Positions 35,878 to 45,371 of a stretch of DNA of 64,000 bases are shown in pieces. Each line of letters begins with the position of its first letter. The stretch's first letter is position 1. The position numbers and the translations under genes are program-made. Below the pieces are notes generated by a model. That model searched no databases, was not told the origin of the DNA, and saw only the letters and a list, made by a program, of their open reading frames with translations. Origin of the DNA: Lachnospiraceae bacterium (GTDB lineage Bacteria > Bacillota > Clostridia > Lachnospirales > Lachnospiraceae); the NCBI GenBank assembly GCA_017411305.1, contig JAFQQI010000052.1, forward strand, positions 1 to 64,000, written 5' to 3'.

Positions 35878-36546
35878 CTACCCAAATTTCCTACAGACAG
35901 CATATTTGCTGAAGGCTGATGCCTGTCTGTTTGGTACTCGTACTGCCTTCTCAATAATCTCCGGTAAAAAAGCATCATACTTTACTTCCAAAATGATACA
36001 TCCTTCTTCTGCCGGTGCACTGCAATATTCCCCATCAAAAAACCTGTCATGATAGAGACTTGTCCTGATATTCTTATCAAAGGTCACACGCACATTACCG
36101 GGGCCGTACACATAGGGCTCTCTTTCATAATCCACTATCACCTTAGGCTTTAACATCTGATACTTCATTTTCGCATAAAGTTCCTGCAAAAGGGGCTTTC
36201 CTGTTTTTAGCAAAAAGCTGATATCACCGTTACAAATTTTCATGACTTCTTCTTTTGAAAGCGGTGCAGATTGTTTCTCGCACAATCCGTGGATTTTGCT
36301 TTTTTTCTCTAAGCGGATATAATCCGTATCATCATTATAATAACGGATCCGGAATTTCTCGCGCTTGTCCACACCATCTAACTTTTCACGCAAAGCCTTA
36401 TCGGAAAGATTATCAAAGTATAAACTGTGTATGGTATATTGCCCGTCACTGCCTGCATTGGCATCCGGCTTAGCCAAATGCTTTAATCTGCTCCTAATTA
36501 CCAAATAATCTTCATAAGTAATTCTGTGCTTATACTCGTGCCGCAT
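35878..36546 (-). CDS. VTC-domain (polyphosphate polymerase-like) protein
   Basis: 222 residues. Signatures of the VTC tunnel fold are visible: RHEYKHRI at the start (basic residues), YFDN, KFRIRYYN, RLEKKSKI and a late ILEVKYDAFLP with the catalytic-type Glu and Lys. In yeast Vtc4 this fold makes polyphosphate from ATP; bacterial members are less studied. It follows argS by 8 bases and precedes DUF4956. AAGGAG precedes the ATG. Confidence 0.87.
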   Translation of the reverse strand: MRHEYKHRITYEDYLVIRSRLKHLAKPDANAGSDGQYTIHSLYFDNLSDKALREKLDGVDKREKFRIRYYNDDTDYIRLEKKSKIHGLCEKQSAPLSKEEVMKICNGDISFLLKTGKPLLQELYAKMKYQMLKPKVIVDYEREPYVYGPGNVRVTFDKNIRTSLYHDRFFDGEYCSAPAEEGCIILEVKYDAFLPEIIEKAVRVPNRQASAFSKYAVCRKFG

Positions 36547-36554
36547 AGCTCTCC

Positions 36555-38321
36555 TTACATACGCTCAGGGGCTGAAAAACCAAGTACATCGATACAGGTA
36601 TCAAGCACATCTCTTGTCAGAAGCAAAAGGGCAATATAGCCTTTCTTCTTCGCTTCGTCTTCTTCGGAAAGAATCTTGGTTTCATGATAGAACTTATTAA
36701 ATGCATTTGCCAAATCATAAATGTAAGCACAAACCTTATGAGGAGCTGTTTCCTCACAAGCAGCCTCCATCATGGCATTGAATTTGGCAAGTTCTAAGCC
36801 AAGGTTCTTTTCAGAATCATTACCGGGTGCTCCGATTATCACATGTTCCAAAGAACCGCCCTGCTCTTTATATTTGTTCAAAATAGACTTAATACGCACA
36901 ATGGTATAAAGAATATAAGGACCGGTATCTCCCTCAAAAGACGTAAATTTGTCAATATCAAAAATATAATCCTTAGCTGCCTGATTGGATAAATCACCGT
37001 ACTTGATGGCTGCCAGTGCTACGATTTTTGCAATCTGCTTTGCTTCTTCTTCGGATACTTCACGGTTATCCGTAATCTTGCGGTACATCTCTTCATTGAT
37101 TTCATCAATCAGCATTTCCAGACGCATTACACCGCCGTCACGGGTTTTAAAGGGCTTACCGTCCTTTCCGTTAACGGTTCCGAAACCGATATGCAAAAGA
37201 CCGGTATCCGGAGTTACCAGACCGGTTTTGCGTGCACAGCGGAATACCTGCTCAAAGTGAAGCTCCTGACGCTTATCGGTCAGATAAATCATTCTGTCAG
37301 GCTGATATTCTTCCATACGCTCCAAAATTGTTGCCAAATCCGTGGTAGTATAAAGTGCCGCACCATCGGACTTTAAAATCATACACGGCGGTATCTCTTT
37401 GGTGTCGCTCTCTTCCTTGATATCGACTACAAGGGCACCTTCACTCATATAAGCATAGCCGTCAGTTTTCATCTTCTCTGCCATTTCCGGAATCAGGTCA
37501 TGGACATCAGATTCGCCCTTCCAAAGTTCAAATTCTACGTTCAGATTTTCATAGTTCTTCTTAAGGTCCGGGATGGAAACTGCCATAATCTGTTTCCAAA
37601 GGGCGCGGTAGCCGCGTACCCCGGACTGGATTTTAGAGGTTGCCTCCAGCGCTTTTTCCTTGTATGCTTCATCTTCTTTAGACTTCGCAGAGGCAGTAGG
37701 ATAAATTTCTCCTAACTCTGCAATGGTAAAGGGTGCCTCTGCAGGGTATTCCCCTTCAAAGCTTTCATCAAAATATACAAGGTCCGGCTGACGCTCCTGC
37801 AATTCCGTACAGATAAGTCCCATCTGTAATCCCCAATCGCCCAAATGGATATCACCGATAATTTCATGTCCCGCATAGCGTACAATTCTCTTAATACTTT
37901 CACCAATTACTGCAGAACGGAGATGTCCTACGTGGAGAGGCTTTGCTACATTAGGTCCGCCGTAATCAATAATCACTTTATCCGGATTTTCCGGCATTTC
38001 CAAACCAAACTTTTCTGTCTGTGCCATTTCTGACAGGTATGCTCCCACAAAAGCTTCCTTCACTTTACAGTTAAGGAATCCGGGTGCGACTGCACTTACT
38101 TCAGAAAATATTTGACTTTCCTGAAGCTTCTCTGCCACCTCATTGGCAATCATAATAGGTGCCTTCTTGTATAATTTGGCTCCTGCCATAGCACCGTTAC
38201 ACTGATATTCACAAAGGTCAGGGCGGTTTGATAAAGTCATCTTGCCAAGCTCTCTGTCATAGCCTGCCGCCTCAAATGCCTGTTTCATTTCTTCTGAAAT
38301 TAAATCAAGAAATTTCTTCAT
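36555..38321 (-). CDS. argS: Arginyl-tRNA synthetase
   Basis: 588 residues, class Ia synthetase. The HIGH signature appears as PNVAKPLHVGHLRS (about 125-138) and the KMSKS region is the degenerate GKPFKTRDGG typical of many ArgRS. The C-terminal anticodon-binding domain ends LDVLGFSAPERM. The ATG at 38321 has GAGGGAG upstream and is preferred to 38333, which overlaps that site. First gene of a run with VTC, DUF4956 and the MBL protein. Confidence 0.95.
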   Translation of the reverse strand: MKKFLDLISEEMKQAFEAAGYDRELGKMTLSNRPDLCEYQCNGAMAGAKLYKKAPIMIANEVAEKLQESQIFSEVSAVAPGFLNCKVKEAFVGAYLSEMAQTEKFGLEMPENPDKVIIDYGGPNVAKPLHVGHLRSAVIGESIKRIVRYAGHEIIGDIHLGDWGLQMGLICTELQERQPDLVYFDESFEGEYPAEAPFTIAELGEIYPTASAKSKEDEAYKEKALEATSKIQSGVRGYRALWKQIMAVSIPDLKKNYENLNVEFELWKGESDVHDLIPEMAEKMKTDGYAYMSEGALVVDIKEESDTKEIPPCMILKSDGAALYTTTDLATILERMEEYQPDRMIYLTDKRQELHFEQVFRCARKTGLVTPDTGLLHIGFGTVNGKDGKPFKTRDGGVMRLEMLIDEINEEMYRKITDNREVSEEEAKQIAKIVALAAIKYGDLSNQAAKDYIFDIDKFTSFEGDTGPYILYTIVRIKSILNKYKEQGGSLEHVIIGAPGNDSEKNLGLELAKFNAMMEAACEETAPHKVCAYIYDLANAFNKFYHETKILSEEDEAKKKGYIALLLLTRDVLDTCIDVLGFSAPERM

Positions 38322-38437
38322 GTTCTCCCTCATTTCTGTATACAGGCATGGTCTTTTAAGCCTGCTTTTTCTACCGTAATTATAATCCTATCATCAACAA
38401 ACACTTTTCGCAAGTGTCAAAGCCGCTAATTTACGAT

Positions 38438-39331
38438 TCAGACAGACTCTTCTCCTTTGTCATCATCACTTAAGTTACATTTTAAAGTTTCAATTTCCTC
38501 TAACGAAAGCTCATCTACATAAACAGAAATTTCTTCTGCAGTAAGCTTCCCTTCCTTCAACATACGAATTGCAATTTCTTCTGCTTTTTGCTTGGCACCT
38601 GTTTGCATTCCCTCATCATATCTTACATCCAATGCATCTTCCATGTTAAATTCCGTAAACAACATATTGACCGCCTCCGAGCCGTTTTCCCTTAAAAACT
38701 CTGCCAGAATCCCCTTTTTCTCGCAATCTCCCATTGCATGAGTAATTGCCTCGGAAAGTATCATGCCCACCTCCTGATATTCTCTGATTTTCTGAATAAA
38801 CCACGAGTATTCATAAAGCGGTCTGCACTTCTGCAAAATAGGATGATTTACCGGCAGGTTAATATTGATAACCTTTACTGTTAATTCTAACATAGGACTG
38901 TCACTCTGTTCAAGATAAGCATCCGAAAGTTTTAACGTTTTTTCGGCAGGAAAATTCTCTTTTCCGTTATAAAACACAAAAAATTCCGGTGTGGGTATCT
39001 GAATAAGAGAAGCCTTGTAAAGTGCTTTTGGATTAATTAATTTTTCCATCGTTCTCCCGTAATAAATCGCATCCCGAAGGGGCATATTGGCATTGATAGT
39101 CGACTGATGTTCGCTGATAACCAATACTTTGTCTTTTACCTGAAAGGCCATATCGTTTTTCCTTGCCATAAAAAGTACACCCGACAAAGTTGTATAAGTA
39201 ATATCATCAGGTGATATCCCTTCTCTTTCGCATAGCGCCTCATACAGTTTTGCCGCATTTTCCGGTACACCAAAAAAAGCAGTAAACGCACTGGCTTTTA
39301 ACTCCCTATTTACTTTTTGTTCTCTTTGCAT
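38438..39331 (-). CDS. Rpn family PD-(D/E)XK nuclease / putative transposase-type protein
   Basis: 297 residues. The segment VISEHQSTINANMPLRDAIYYGR (core EHQS) is the catalytic block of the Rpn/PDDEXK transposase-like family, and a C-terminal acidic, charged tail with repeated GMQTGAKQKAEEIA is typical. These nucleases promote RecA-independent recombination in Escherichia coli and are frequent multi-copy genes in Firmicutes. AAGGAGG lies 5 bases before the ATG at 39331; the longer start at 39364 is not supported. Confidence 0.82.
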   Translation of the reverse strand: MQREQKVNRELKASAFTAFFGVPENAAKLYEALCEREGISPDDITYTTLSGVLFMARKNDMAFQVKDKVLVISEHQSTINANMPLRDAIYYGRTMEKLINPKALYKASLIQIPTPEFFVFYNGKENFPAEKTLKLSDAYLEQSDSPMLELTVKVININLPVNHPILQKCRPLYEYSWFIQKIREYQEVGMILSEAITHAMGDCEKKGILAEFLRENGSEAVNMLFTEFNMEDALDVRYDEGMQTGAKQKAEEIAIRMLKEGKLTAEEISVYVDELSLEEIETLKCNLSDDDKGEESV

Positions 39332-39548
39332 AGAATCCTCCTTGAAAAATATAAAATTACTCATTGGAAATACAGCGATACATGCCGGGCGAAAAGCCTT
39401 TGATTCTGCTTTGAATTAGCAAAAAAAGATTTTCCAATAGATTTATTAAGTAAATATAGAATAACATAGCCTTACAAAATTCACAACTCAAATCTCTTAG
39501 ATCTGACTTCCATACCATGAACTCGCGCGCCGATTTTGATGTGTTTAA

Positions 39549-40019
39549 TTAATCATTGATAATATGTTGAATACTTTGATAATTCAAATTGGTTATTATT
39601 TGTTGTGAACATTCAGGCTGAATCTTAATCTTATCTAATTCAGTTAATTCAAACCATTTATAAATTCCATCTGAGTTATCTTTTATTACCCTTTCACCAT
39701 CAAATATATCCAGTTCATCATTCTCATCTTTTAACACATAAAAAAATAAGAGTTCATGCCATTGTTTTGACTTAAAAGAAAAGAAATTCTCAACGCAAGC
39801 TACTAAACGCTCCACTTCAACATTTGCTCCGGTCTCTTCATAATATTCCCTAATAATAGCCTTTTCCGAGCTTTCTCCGAATGCCACCTTACCACCGACA
39901 AAAGTCCAAAAGTCATCATTCTTCAATCTGTTCAACATAATTTTACTATCTTTTATCACTGCACCTGAAACCCTATAGTTAAAAACAGTTTCATTGCCTA
40001 TCACTTGAATATCTCTCAT
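39549..40019 (-). CDS. Nudix hydrolase
   Basis: 156 residues with a complete Nudix box, GGKVAFGESSEKAIIREYYEETGA (Gly-x5-Glu-x7-Arg-Glu-x-x-Glu-Glu), about residues 43-65. Cleaves a nucleoside diphosphate linked to another group; substrate unknown. Codon use and base composition are more AT-rich than the neighbours. AGGAG is 9 bases before the ATG at 40019. It lies 26 bases downstream of the esterase gene. Confidence 0.85.
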   Translation of the reverse strand: MRDIQVIGNETVFNYRVSGAVIKDSKIMLNRLKNDDFWTFVGGKVAFGESSEKAIIREYYEETGANVEVERLVACVENFFSFKSKQWHELLFFYVLKDENDELDIFDGERVIKDNSDGIYKWFELTELDKIKIQPECSQQIITNLNYQSIQHIIND

Positions 40020-40045
40020 CAGTTTCATCTCCTAATTGTTGTCTA

Positions 40046-40960
40046 TCAATTATTTAAGCATTTTTGCATAAATTCAATCCGCTTTATCAGACTTTCCTGT
40101 GTAATATGATGTTTCTGCAAAACATCATAACCGTGGACAGTTCCTTTCGTCTCATTTACTTCTATTTCCTTTGCTACACCTTGAATATGCTTCGCATAAG
40201 CAATTCCTTCATCATGCAAGCAATCAAATTCTGCCGTTTCTATATATGTAGGCGGAAGTATTTCCGGTAATAAATTTTTCATCGGAACTGCAATACTTAT
40301 TTCCTCCTTCGAAGTATTTTTCAAATACATATCCCACATTTTTTTATTGTTTTTGGAATTCCATAACGGAGTATCACTGAAGCGCTTCATAGATTCTGTA
40401 GTCATCGCATTATCAGTTGCCGGGTATATCAGCACCTGGGCTAACGGCATCGGCAAGCCTCTTTCTGTCACCGCATTACACAAATTTGCAGCAAGAGTAC
40501 CTCCTGCACTGTCCCCTAACACTATTATCCTTTCCGGGCGAATCGCAAGCTCCAGCGCATGCTCTATCAAATAAATATAGGTTAACATAACATCTTCGTA
40601 AGCTGCCGGGAACGGATAGTCCGGCAACAAATGATAATCAGGTAAATATGCACGACAATGCAATTCTGAGGCATATCTACATGCATTTAAAAGCTGGTGT
40701 GGTGATGTTTTATATCCGAATCCGCCTCCATGTAATACCAGTATTGCTCCGTCGCCGGGATTCTCCGGTATGATTTCTTTTACCCTAATTTCTTCCTCCC
40801 GGTATCCTTTCACCCACAAATCATGAACCGTCACACCTTTCGGAATTTTCACTTTATCTAACATCTTTTCCATAGGTTTATGGGTTAATTTACACATCAG
40901 GCTGCTAAATGGCATATTTATCGCAGTTTTTCTAAAACCCTTATCATATGCATATTTCAT
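40046..40960 (-). CDS. Alpha/beta hydrolase, hormone-sensitive lipase type esterase
   Basis: 304 residues. The oxyanion-hole HGGGF (about 75-79) and nucleophile GDSAGG (about 148-153) identify the HSL family; Asp in AEFDCLHDE and His in TVHGYDV complete the triad. Cytosolic carboxylesterase with unknown substrate. Its ATG overlaps the stop of the HAD gene (ATGA), so translation is coupled. Confidence 0.9.
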   Translation of the reverse strand: MKYAYDKGFRKTAINMPFSSLMCKLTHKPMEKMLDKVKIPKGVTVHDLWVKGYREEEIRVKEIIPENPGDGAILVLHGGGFGYKTSPHQLLNACRYASELHCRAYLPDYHLLPDYPFPAAYEDVMLTYIYLIEHALELAIRPERIIVLGDSAGGTLAANLCNAVTERGLPMPLAQVLIYPATDNAMTTESMKRFSDTPLWNSKNNKKMWDMYLKNTSKEEISIAVPMKNLLPEILPPTYIETAEFDCLHDEGIAYAKHIQGVAKEIEVNETKGTVHGYDVLQKHHITQESLIKRIEFMQKCLNN

Positions 40961-41643
40961 TGTAAGTGTTCCCTCTTTACTTCCCTAACAACATCCATCG
41001 GTGATTCTGCCTGTAAAAATTCTTCTTTTCTTTTTGCCGGTTGATTCACTCCATCCTTTAAATACCACACCGCCTGAATCGGATACATGCCAAACGAGCG
41101 TGCTGTTTCCAATTCAAAGCTTCCTCCGTCACCAACATAAAGACATTCACCGGATGTAACCGACAACTCACTTACGCATTTCTGAAAAATGCCAATATCC
41201 GGCTTCTTCATACCAAGCTCACATGACATGCACACTGCATCAAAATATTCAAACAAAATACTCTCCCTGATAACATCCCTCTCTTCGAAGTAACAATTAG
41301 TAATCAGACCAATTTTAATATTTTGCTCTTTTAGGGCTGTAAGCATCGGTATGATTTGCGGGTGAAGATGGTGAAAGCACTCTACTTTTGACGCTTTTCT
41401 TTTCCTTACTATTTCTTCAAACAGCTCCGCTGAATATCGGTCATTTACCTTTAGCGCTTCCTCAATAACTTCCTCAAAGCTTTTGATACCCAAGGTCCGC
41501 TCATCATCTGTGGTGTCCCAAATCTCTCTGAATTTCTTCTCGGCAACTCCCATATCCTCAGCTATCTGCTTTCCCATATATAAGGGGCTTTCAAAATGAG
41601 TAATTAAGGTTTCAAACATATCAAATATTACTGCTTTTATCAT
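40957..41643 (-). CDS. HAD superfamily hydrolase
   Basis: 228 residues. Motif I is IFDMFETL (nucleophile Asp8, though the second Asp of DxD is replaced by Phe-Glu context DMFE), motif II LITNC, motif III Lys in GMKKPD and motif IV YVGDGGSFE. The substitution at the acid/base position argues against an ordinary phosphatase and fits dehalogenase-like members. ATG at 41643 overlaps the queH stop codon, and AAAGGA lies upstream. Confidence 0.85.
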   Translation of the reverse strand: MIKAVIFDMFETLITHFESPLYMGKQIAEDMGVAEKKFREIWDTTDDERTLGIKSFEEVIEEALKVNDRYSAELFEEIVRKRKASKVECFHHLHPQIIPMLTALKEQNIKIGLITNCYFEERDVIRESILFEYFDAVCMSCELGMKKPDIGIFQKCVSELSVTSGECLYVGDGGSFELETARSFGMYPIQAVWYLKDGVNQPAKRKEEFLQAESPMDVVREVKREHLQ

Positions 41644-42314
41644 TTTTCTTCCTTTATTTCCCTCTCCATCTTTGAATAAATACATCCGCAATAATTCTGT
41701 CTGTACAAGTCATGCTCCTTAGAAAGCTCGATAGAGCGTTGGTAACCACCCTTTTTCTTAAAATCCGAAGGTAGCCATGCCACATTATGTTCCGATGCCA
41801 GTCTTTCTCCGATTTCATTTAGTTTCACAGCATTCTTTAACGGACTGATGGTAAGCGTAGTCGTAAAGTAGTCCATTTCACGTACTCTTGCCTGCTTTGC
41901 TGTTTCTGCAAGACGGAGCTCATAACATGCAAAACAACGTTCACCGCCTTCTTTACACTTTTCCAGGCCCTTTACACAATCAAAAAAAAGCTGCTTATCA
42001 TAGTCACCTTCTACAATTGCAATTTTAAAAGCCGGGGCATCACCATCTTCCTTCCCCTGCATATCGGTATCTGTCTGCGCATTCAATTCCGAAATTAATC
42101 TTTTTTGTTCTATGACACGCTTTGCATATTCTTCGTCAGCTGTAATATTGGGATTATAATAAAATACCGTAATCCAAAAAAAAGAACGCAAATATTCCAG
42201 TACATAACTGCTGCAAGGTGCGCAACAGCTATGTAAAAATAAACTTTTTCCTCTGTTCTCAGGATTCTTCATAATTTTATCCAATTCCATCGAGTAATTT
42301 CTCTTATTTTCCAT
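41640..42314 (-). CDS. queH: Epoxyqueuosine reductase QueH
   Basis: 224 residues. LFLHSCCAPCSSYVLEYL (Cys pair CCAPC near 28-32) and later CKEGGERCFACYELRL supply the cysteines that hold iron-sulfur and a second metal in QueH. YYNPNI and the C-terminal CGCIYS are also typical. It makes the last step of queuosine synthesis in tRNA. The start is taken at ATG 42314, not the TTG four codons upstream. First of a translationally coupled trio with HAD and esterase. Confidence 0.92.
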   Translation of the reverse strand: MENKRNYSMELDKIMKNPENRGKSLFLHSCCAPCSSYVLEYLRSFFWITVFYYNPNITADEEYAKRVIEQKRLISELNAQTDTDMQGKEDGDAPAFKIAIVEGDYDKQLFFDCVKGLEKCKEGGERCFACYELRLAETAKQARVREMDYFTTTLTISPLKNAVKLNEIGERLASEHNVAWLPSDFKKKGGYQRSIELSKEHDLYRQNYCGCIYSKMEREIKEEK

Positions 42315-42431
42315 GTTTACCACCAATTCTTCTTACAAGCCCCTGCTATATCCTTCTTTTCGGCTGTAACTGCTTCACATCTTTATGAATTCTGCTTCAC
42401 GTTTTTCTGAATTCTTCTGCATCTTATTTTA

Positions 42432-43349
42432 TCACTGTTTCATGCTGTCGAGAATATCCTGTTCAGTAATGGTAACCTCCATGGTCAGAAGTTCTTCCAT
42501 CCATGCTTCTTTCAATTCCTCATACGGCTTTCCTAAAATCTCCTCATATGAGGCTTCATCCTCTCCTTCCAGTATCAGTGCTTTTACTTTATCAATCCCA
42601 AATTCATCAATCAGATATCGGACAAAAGAATGACTCATGGTGTACCAGAAGCTCATCTCTGTACCCTGCCCATAGGGATAGCCGGTTTCTGCCACTCCTA
42701 CCTTTTCGATTACTGCTTCTTCTTTTGCTCTGATATTCTCGTCCTGAAAATCAATTTGGAGCATATATGCGTTAATCTCCTGTATGTCTAATACTCCATA
42801 CGGATAATGTCCTATCTCCGTCTGTACATAATCACATAAGCCTTCCGTCAAAGACATGGAAAAAGAATTGCCGCTCATAAAACCGATTAAATGCGTCAGC
42901 TCATGGGCAAGTGCCGCATCCTTACTTCCCTTTCCCGCTATCTTACTGCTCAATAAGATACCGCCGGATACAGAGTCCTCCCCGGCTTTGACCGCCGGTG
43001 CAAAGGTAAACGATTGCGCCGATGAACCAATCTGAATATCCAATTCAAGCTTCGTGGCATCCGGATTGATATCCATCCACCAGCCTTCCATATGCAGAAG
43101 CTTCGCCGCATCTTGTAGGTACTTCTCCGCCAACTCCTCACAGGCTTCCTTTGTCGGAAACAACGTCTCACTTAAATCCATGGTAGCCCAATAATCTGCT
43201 ATAGGATAAACCTCCACTTCAAGATACTCCGGACTTTTCTTCCCGCAGCTTGCGCAAAGAATCACACTCACAATAGCTGCGCATACAACCATTTTCTTTA
43301 TCAACCTATGCCTCCTTGACTTTTTCTGCATATTCATCAGATATCTCAT
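42432..43349 (-). CDS. Zincin-like lipoprotein (HELTH metallopeptidase fold)
   Basis: 305 residues from ATG 43349 (AAGGAG close upstream; starts further out at 43538 would run through the terminator of the preceding operon). The lipobox ILCASC puts an acylated Cys at 35, so the protein is exported and anchored. A zinc-binding HELTH (149-153) and a later EGLCDYVQ that could give the third ligand mark a gluzincin-type fold, as in peptidase MA-like or collagenase-like proteins. No close family recognised. Function inferred as cell-surface peptidase. Confidence 0.75.
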   Translation of the reverse strand: MRYLMNMQKKSRRHRLIKKMVVCAAIVSVILCASCGKKSPEYLEVEVYPIADYWATMDLSETLFPTKEACEELAEKYLQDAAKLLHMEGWWMDINPDATKLELDIQIGSSAQSFTFAPAVKAGEDSVSGGILLSSKIAGKGSKDAALAHELTHLIGFMSGNSFSMSLTEGLCDYVQTEIGHYPYGVLDIQEINAYMLQIDFQDENIRAKEEAVIEKVGVAETGYPYGQGTEMSFWYTMSHSFVRYLIDEFGIDKVKALILEGEDEASYEEILGKPYEELKEAWMEELLTMEVTITEQDILDSMKQ

Positions 43350-43482
43350 TTTCTCCTTTTTCTTTATCATCATTAGACTTATCTTAACACTTTTATCTTG
43401 TAAGCGTTCGAGCAATATCACACGCAAAAGAAGCTTGTTCAGCAGCCTTTTGCGCCATGAAGGCGAGACCCACAAATAAGAA

Positions 43483-43508
43483 AAGGCTGAAAGAAACCTC
43501 TCAGCCTT
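43483..43508 (-). terminator. Terminator of the second sugar ABC transporter operon
   Basis: AAGGCTGA / TCAGCCTT stem with T-rich TTCTTATTT following on the minus strand, 35 bases past the last permease. Confidence 0.8.
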
Positions 43509-43542
43509 AAATCCCCTTATGCCTAATTTCTCCAACAACAGT

Positions 43543-44394
43543 TTAGCCCTTTACAGCACCCTGTGTCAAGCCGTCTACGATGCTGTTACTGAAACAGCAG
43601 TAAACTACAATAGTAGGAATAATTGCAATTACAATTGCCGCAAACATCTGTGAATAGTTTGTGTTATACGGTCCTACGAACTTTGATAATGAAACCGGTA
43701 AGGTTTTCATTTCATCATCGGAAATAAATACCATTGCAAGAAGCAGCTCGTTCCAGTTTGCCACGAAGGACATAAGACCTGTTACAAACAATCCGGTTTT
43801 GGAAAGCGGAAATGCAATGTGTGTAAAAATCTTATAAATGGAGCAACCGTCAATACATGCGGATTCAAATAATTCATTAGGCAAGCCCTTAAAGAAGCCT
43901 GTCATAATGAAAATGGTAAGCGGCAATGACAATGTCAAATACGGTAAAATCAATCCCACCAAGCTATTTGTCAGATTAATCTTAGCAAACCTTACAAACA
44001 ACGGAATCAAAATACAATGTACCGGAATCATCATACCTGTCAGGAAATAAGTCATCATAGGACTTGCCAGTTTCCATCTCATTCTTCCGATGGCAAAGGC
44101 TGCCATGGAACCGATAATCAGACACAATATCAATGTTACAAAACATACGATTGCGGAATTTAAAGTAGCTGTTCCCAGCTTACCTGCCGTCCACGCAAAA
44201 GTATAGTTTTCAATCATCAGCCTCTCCGGCATTTCCCAAGGGGAAACAAACAGGGTTTTATCATCTTTGACAGAAACATAAAGAACCCATACCAAAGGCA
44301 GAAGATATACTACTGCCAGGAAGGACAGAAAGATATAAATGAGTGTTTTGGTAACCTTGCTGCCGATACTTGATTCTTTTGCTTTATTACTCAT
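43543..44394 (-). CDS. Sugar ABC transporter permease (MalG type), second system
   Basis: 283 residues, six helices. EAA loop visible as ESACIDGCSIYKIFTHIAFP (about 180-200); C-terminus VDGLTQGAVKG is typical of CUT1 permeases. Start at 44394 with GGGAGGT 7 bases upstream. It lies 13 bases after the partner permease. Confidence 0.92.
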   Translation of the reverse strand: MSNKAKESSIGSKVTKTLIYIFLSFLAVVYLLPLVWVLYVSVKDDKTLFVSPWEMPERLMIENYTFAWTAGKLGTATLNSAIVCFVTLILCLIIGSMAAFAIGRMRWKLASPMMTYFLTGMMIPVHCILIPLFVRFAKINLTNSLVGLILPYLTLSLPLTIFIMTGFFKGLPNELFESACIDGCSIYKIFTHIAFPLSKTGLFVTGLMSFVANWNELLLAMVFISDDEMKTLPVSLSKFVGPYNTNYSQMFAAIVIAIIPTIVVYCCFSNSIVDGLTQGAVKG

Positions 44395-44407
44395 CTCTGC
44401 CACCTCC

Positions 44408-45295
44408 CTACATTTCATAATTATCAACTTTAACAAACTTGTTGATAATAAATGTTACTATTAAACAGATTATTAAAAGAACTACACCGATTGCACTGGC
44501 ATAACCATATTTGAAATACTTAAAGCCCTGCATGTATAAGTGTGTTGCAAGTACTTCTGTCATATGGTTTGGTCCGCCCTCTGTCATATTGAAAATCAAG
44601 TCAAAGAATTTCAGGGAACCGATTGCATTTAAGGACATTGCCGTTGCCATCATAGGTCTGATTAAAGGCAATGTAATATAACGGAATGCCTGGGGTTTGG
44701 TACAGCCGTCTATGTAGGATGCTTCATATAATGTGGTACTGATACCTGAAATCTGTGCCATGTAAAGCATCATGGACTGACCCACATACTGCCAAAGTGC
44801 CACAAAGGCAATGACCCACATAGGAAGGATAATAAATCCTTTGGTATCCATCAGCCATAAAGGGCCTTCGATTCCGAATTCTGCCAAAATCTGGTTAATA
44901 CCAAGCTTTGGTGTAAAGATAAACATCCACAAAAGACCGAGTGCTGCAGATGACAATACACAAGGCAGATAATATACGTTTTTAAAGAAGTTACGTCCTT
45001 TTTTTATGTTGGTTAAAAGGGCTGCCAGAATCAAGCCGGCAATCAGCTGTGTCACAACAGAGAAAACAAGGAAGAACATGGAGTTCTTAATCGCTATTTT
45101 CATTGTCTTGTCAACAGTAAACAGCTGCCTGTAATTTTCAATTCCGATAAACTCCGGACTTGTCAGAGCATTATATTCACAGAAGGAATAATAAACCGAC
45201 TGACAAATCGGGATAAATAAAACAAATGTAAATAACAGAAATGCCGGTGCTACAAATATAATAATTGCTTTTTTATCTCTAAATAATTTGTCCAT
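44408..45295 (-). CDS. Sugar ABC transporter permease (MalF type), second system
   Basis: 295 residues, six helices, EAA loop EASYIDGCTKPQAFRYITLP (about 205-225). Start at 45295 with GGAGG upstream; the longer frame to 45349 runs through the internal hairpin. Partner of the following permease. No ATPase gene nearby. Confidence 0.92.
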   Translation of the reverse strand: MDKLFRDKKAIIIFVAPAFLLFTFVLFIPICQSVYYSFCEYNALTSPEFIGIENYRQLFTVDKTMKIAIKNSMFFLVFSVVTQLIAGLILAALLTNIKKGRNFFKNVYYLPCVLSSAALGLLWMFIFTPKLGINQILAEFGIEGPLWLMDTKGFIILPMWVIAFVALWQYVGQSMMLYMAQISGISTTLYEASYIDGCTKPQAFRYITLPLIRPMMATAMSLNAIGSLKFFDLIFNMTEGGPNHMTEVLATHLYMQGFKYFKYGYASAIGVVLLIICLIVTFIINKFVKVDNYEM

Positions 45296-45321
45296 GCACA
45301 CCTCCGAAATTTTTGAAAAAA

Positions 45322-45347
45322 GCGGGATTGGATTTCTCCAACCCCGC
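45322..45347 (-). terminator. Attenuating hairpin between binding protein and permeases, second system
   Basis: GCGGGATTGGA and TCCAACCCCGC pair with one mismatch around TTTC, followed on the minus strand by TTTTTTC. Same position as the hairpin in the arabinan operon. Confidence 0.8.
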
Positions 45348-45371
45348 AAGAAAAACCACTTTATTTTTTAT

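Noticed and set aside
38322..38437. T-box leader upstream of argS
   Set aside because: Only about 110 bases are available and neither the conserved T-box sequence nor the antiterminator could be seen.
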